DNA of 5,963 bases from Spirochaetaceae bacterium (GTDB taxonomy: Bacteria; Spirochaetota; Spirochaetia; Treponematales; Breznakiellaceae): the NCBI GenBank assembly GCA_031267955.1, contig JAIRYB010000165.1, forward strand, positions 1 through 5,963, written 5' to 3'. The notes below the pieces were generated by a model that saw only the letters and a program-made list of their open reading frames with translations, had not been told where the DNA came from and did no database searches. Positions 5,558-5,963 of the stretch are shown piece after piece. Both the position numbers and the translations under genes were made by a program. Positions within the stretch are counted from its first letter, which is position 1. Each line of letters starts with the position of its first letter.

Positions 5558-5963
5558 TTACTCCCCCCGCAGCCGGCGGTTTTCTTCTTCCAACCGCCGT
5601 ATTTGTTCGTCCCTTGCGGCTAACTGCTCCCGGTATTCGGCGGCGGCCTGGTTGTACCCTAATTCCTTGCCTTCATCCCGTACATAGGCTTCCCGCGCCT
5701 TGCGTACCCGCCTGGCGTCGTTCAGGTCGTCTATGAACCACCGTATCTCCTCACGCAGAGTCAGACGGCGGTATTCCTTTACCGCCCCCTTTACTTCCGG
5801 GTATTTCGATGCCAGCATCGCCATCTCCTCCTCCGTCTTACACGCAAGAAATTTTAGATGCGGCCACAGCGCCGTGCCGTCATCTTCAACAGGAAGTTTC
5901 CTTAGCTCTATTATAACGATCTTCTGCAAATCCGTAAACGGTTCCGGCGCCCCGTCTTCCTGG
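5558..5963 (-). CDS. Rpn family recombination-promoting nuclease / PD-(D/E)XK 'transposase' (C-terminal part; 5' end beyond window)
   Basis: The visible 134 residues are the C-terminal part of an Rpn/TIGR01784-like protein, a family of PD-(D/E)XK endonucleases once annotated as transposases; E. coli members promote RecA-independent recombination. The family pattern is clear: FTD (9-11 of the visible part), a strand ending ELRKLP (19-24), EDDG, LWPHLKFL (32-39), then KTEEEMAMLASKYPEVKGAV. The last 33 residues (LAARDEQIRRLEEENRRLRGE and before) form a strong coiled coil, likely for oligomerisation. The frame stays open to the window edge with no stop upstream of a TTG at 5929, so that TTG is internal and the true start lies outside. 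The catalytic D/E and QxxxY motifs would lie in the unseen part. No inverted repeats mark it as a mobile element. It ends 118 bp before the CDF start; no terminator hairpin is evident between them. Confidence 0.8.
   Translation of the reverse strand, partial: QEDGAPEPFTDLQKIVIIELRKLPVEDDGTALWPHLKFLACKTEEEMAMLASKYPEVKGAVKEYRRLTLREEIRWFIDDLNDARRVRKAREAYVRDEGKELGYNQAAAEYREQLAARDEQIRRLEEENRRLRGE

Noticed and set aside
1..5963. CRISPR arrays, tRNA or rRNA genes, insertion-sequence ends
   Set aside because: No regularly spaced repeats, no cloverleaf-like sequences and no paired terminal inverted repeats were seen.

Overview
GC-rich bacterial window with four genes, two of them cut by the window edges. 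The best guess for the source is a spirochaete, probably a Treponema relative such as those of animal or termite guts. This rests on the mix of a bacterial XPB-type helicase paired with a large partner protein, a KKEY-type IspD and an Rpn/PD-(D/E)XK 'transposase'-family nuclease. It is an inference from gene content, and no RNA marker is present to confirm it.

Left edge to 437 (minus strand): the N-terminal 145 residues of IspD, a cytidylyltransferase of the MEP isoprenoid pathway. Positions 438-574 form a divergent intergenic region. It holds a plausible minus-strand promoter for ispD with a perfect 13-bp palindrome next to its -10 box, and a plus-strand promoter with a perfect TATAAT box only 9 nt upstream of the next start codon.

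575-4508 (plus strand): a tight two-gene operon. The first gene encodes a complete XPB/ERCC3-type SF2 DNA helicase of 574 aa. The second overlaps it by 8 nt, has a strong Shine-Dalgarno inside the helicase gene, and encodes a 738-aa protein. By my reading this protein carries a second copy of the XPB N-terminal domain fold in its middle and a WYL-like domain at its C-terminus. Mycobacteria have a similar pair (Rv0861c/Rv0862c), so the two probably act together on DNA. This is the most interesting part of the window.

4498-5439 (minus strand): a cation diffusion facilitator (CDF) metal exporter, convergent with the operon and overlapping its last gene by 11 bp. Its membrane metal site reads D-D/N-D rather than the common D-D/H-D. 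Positions 5440-5557 are intergenic and hold a second perfect 13-bp palindrome and AT-rich -10-like boxes. 5558 to the right edge (minus strand): the C-terminal part of an Rpn-family nuclease ending in a coiled coil; its catalytic part lies outside the window.

I saw no tRNA, rRNA, CRISPR array, insertion sequence ends or convincing intrinsic terminator. No stretch over 300 bases lacks a gene.
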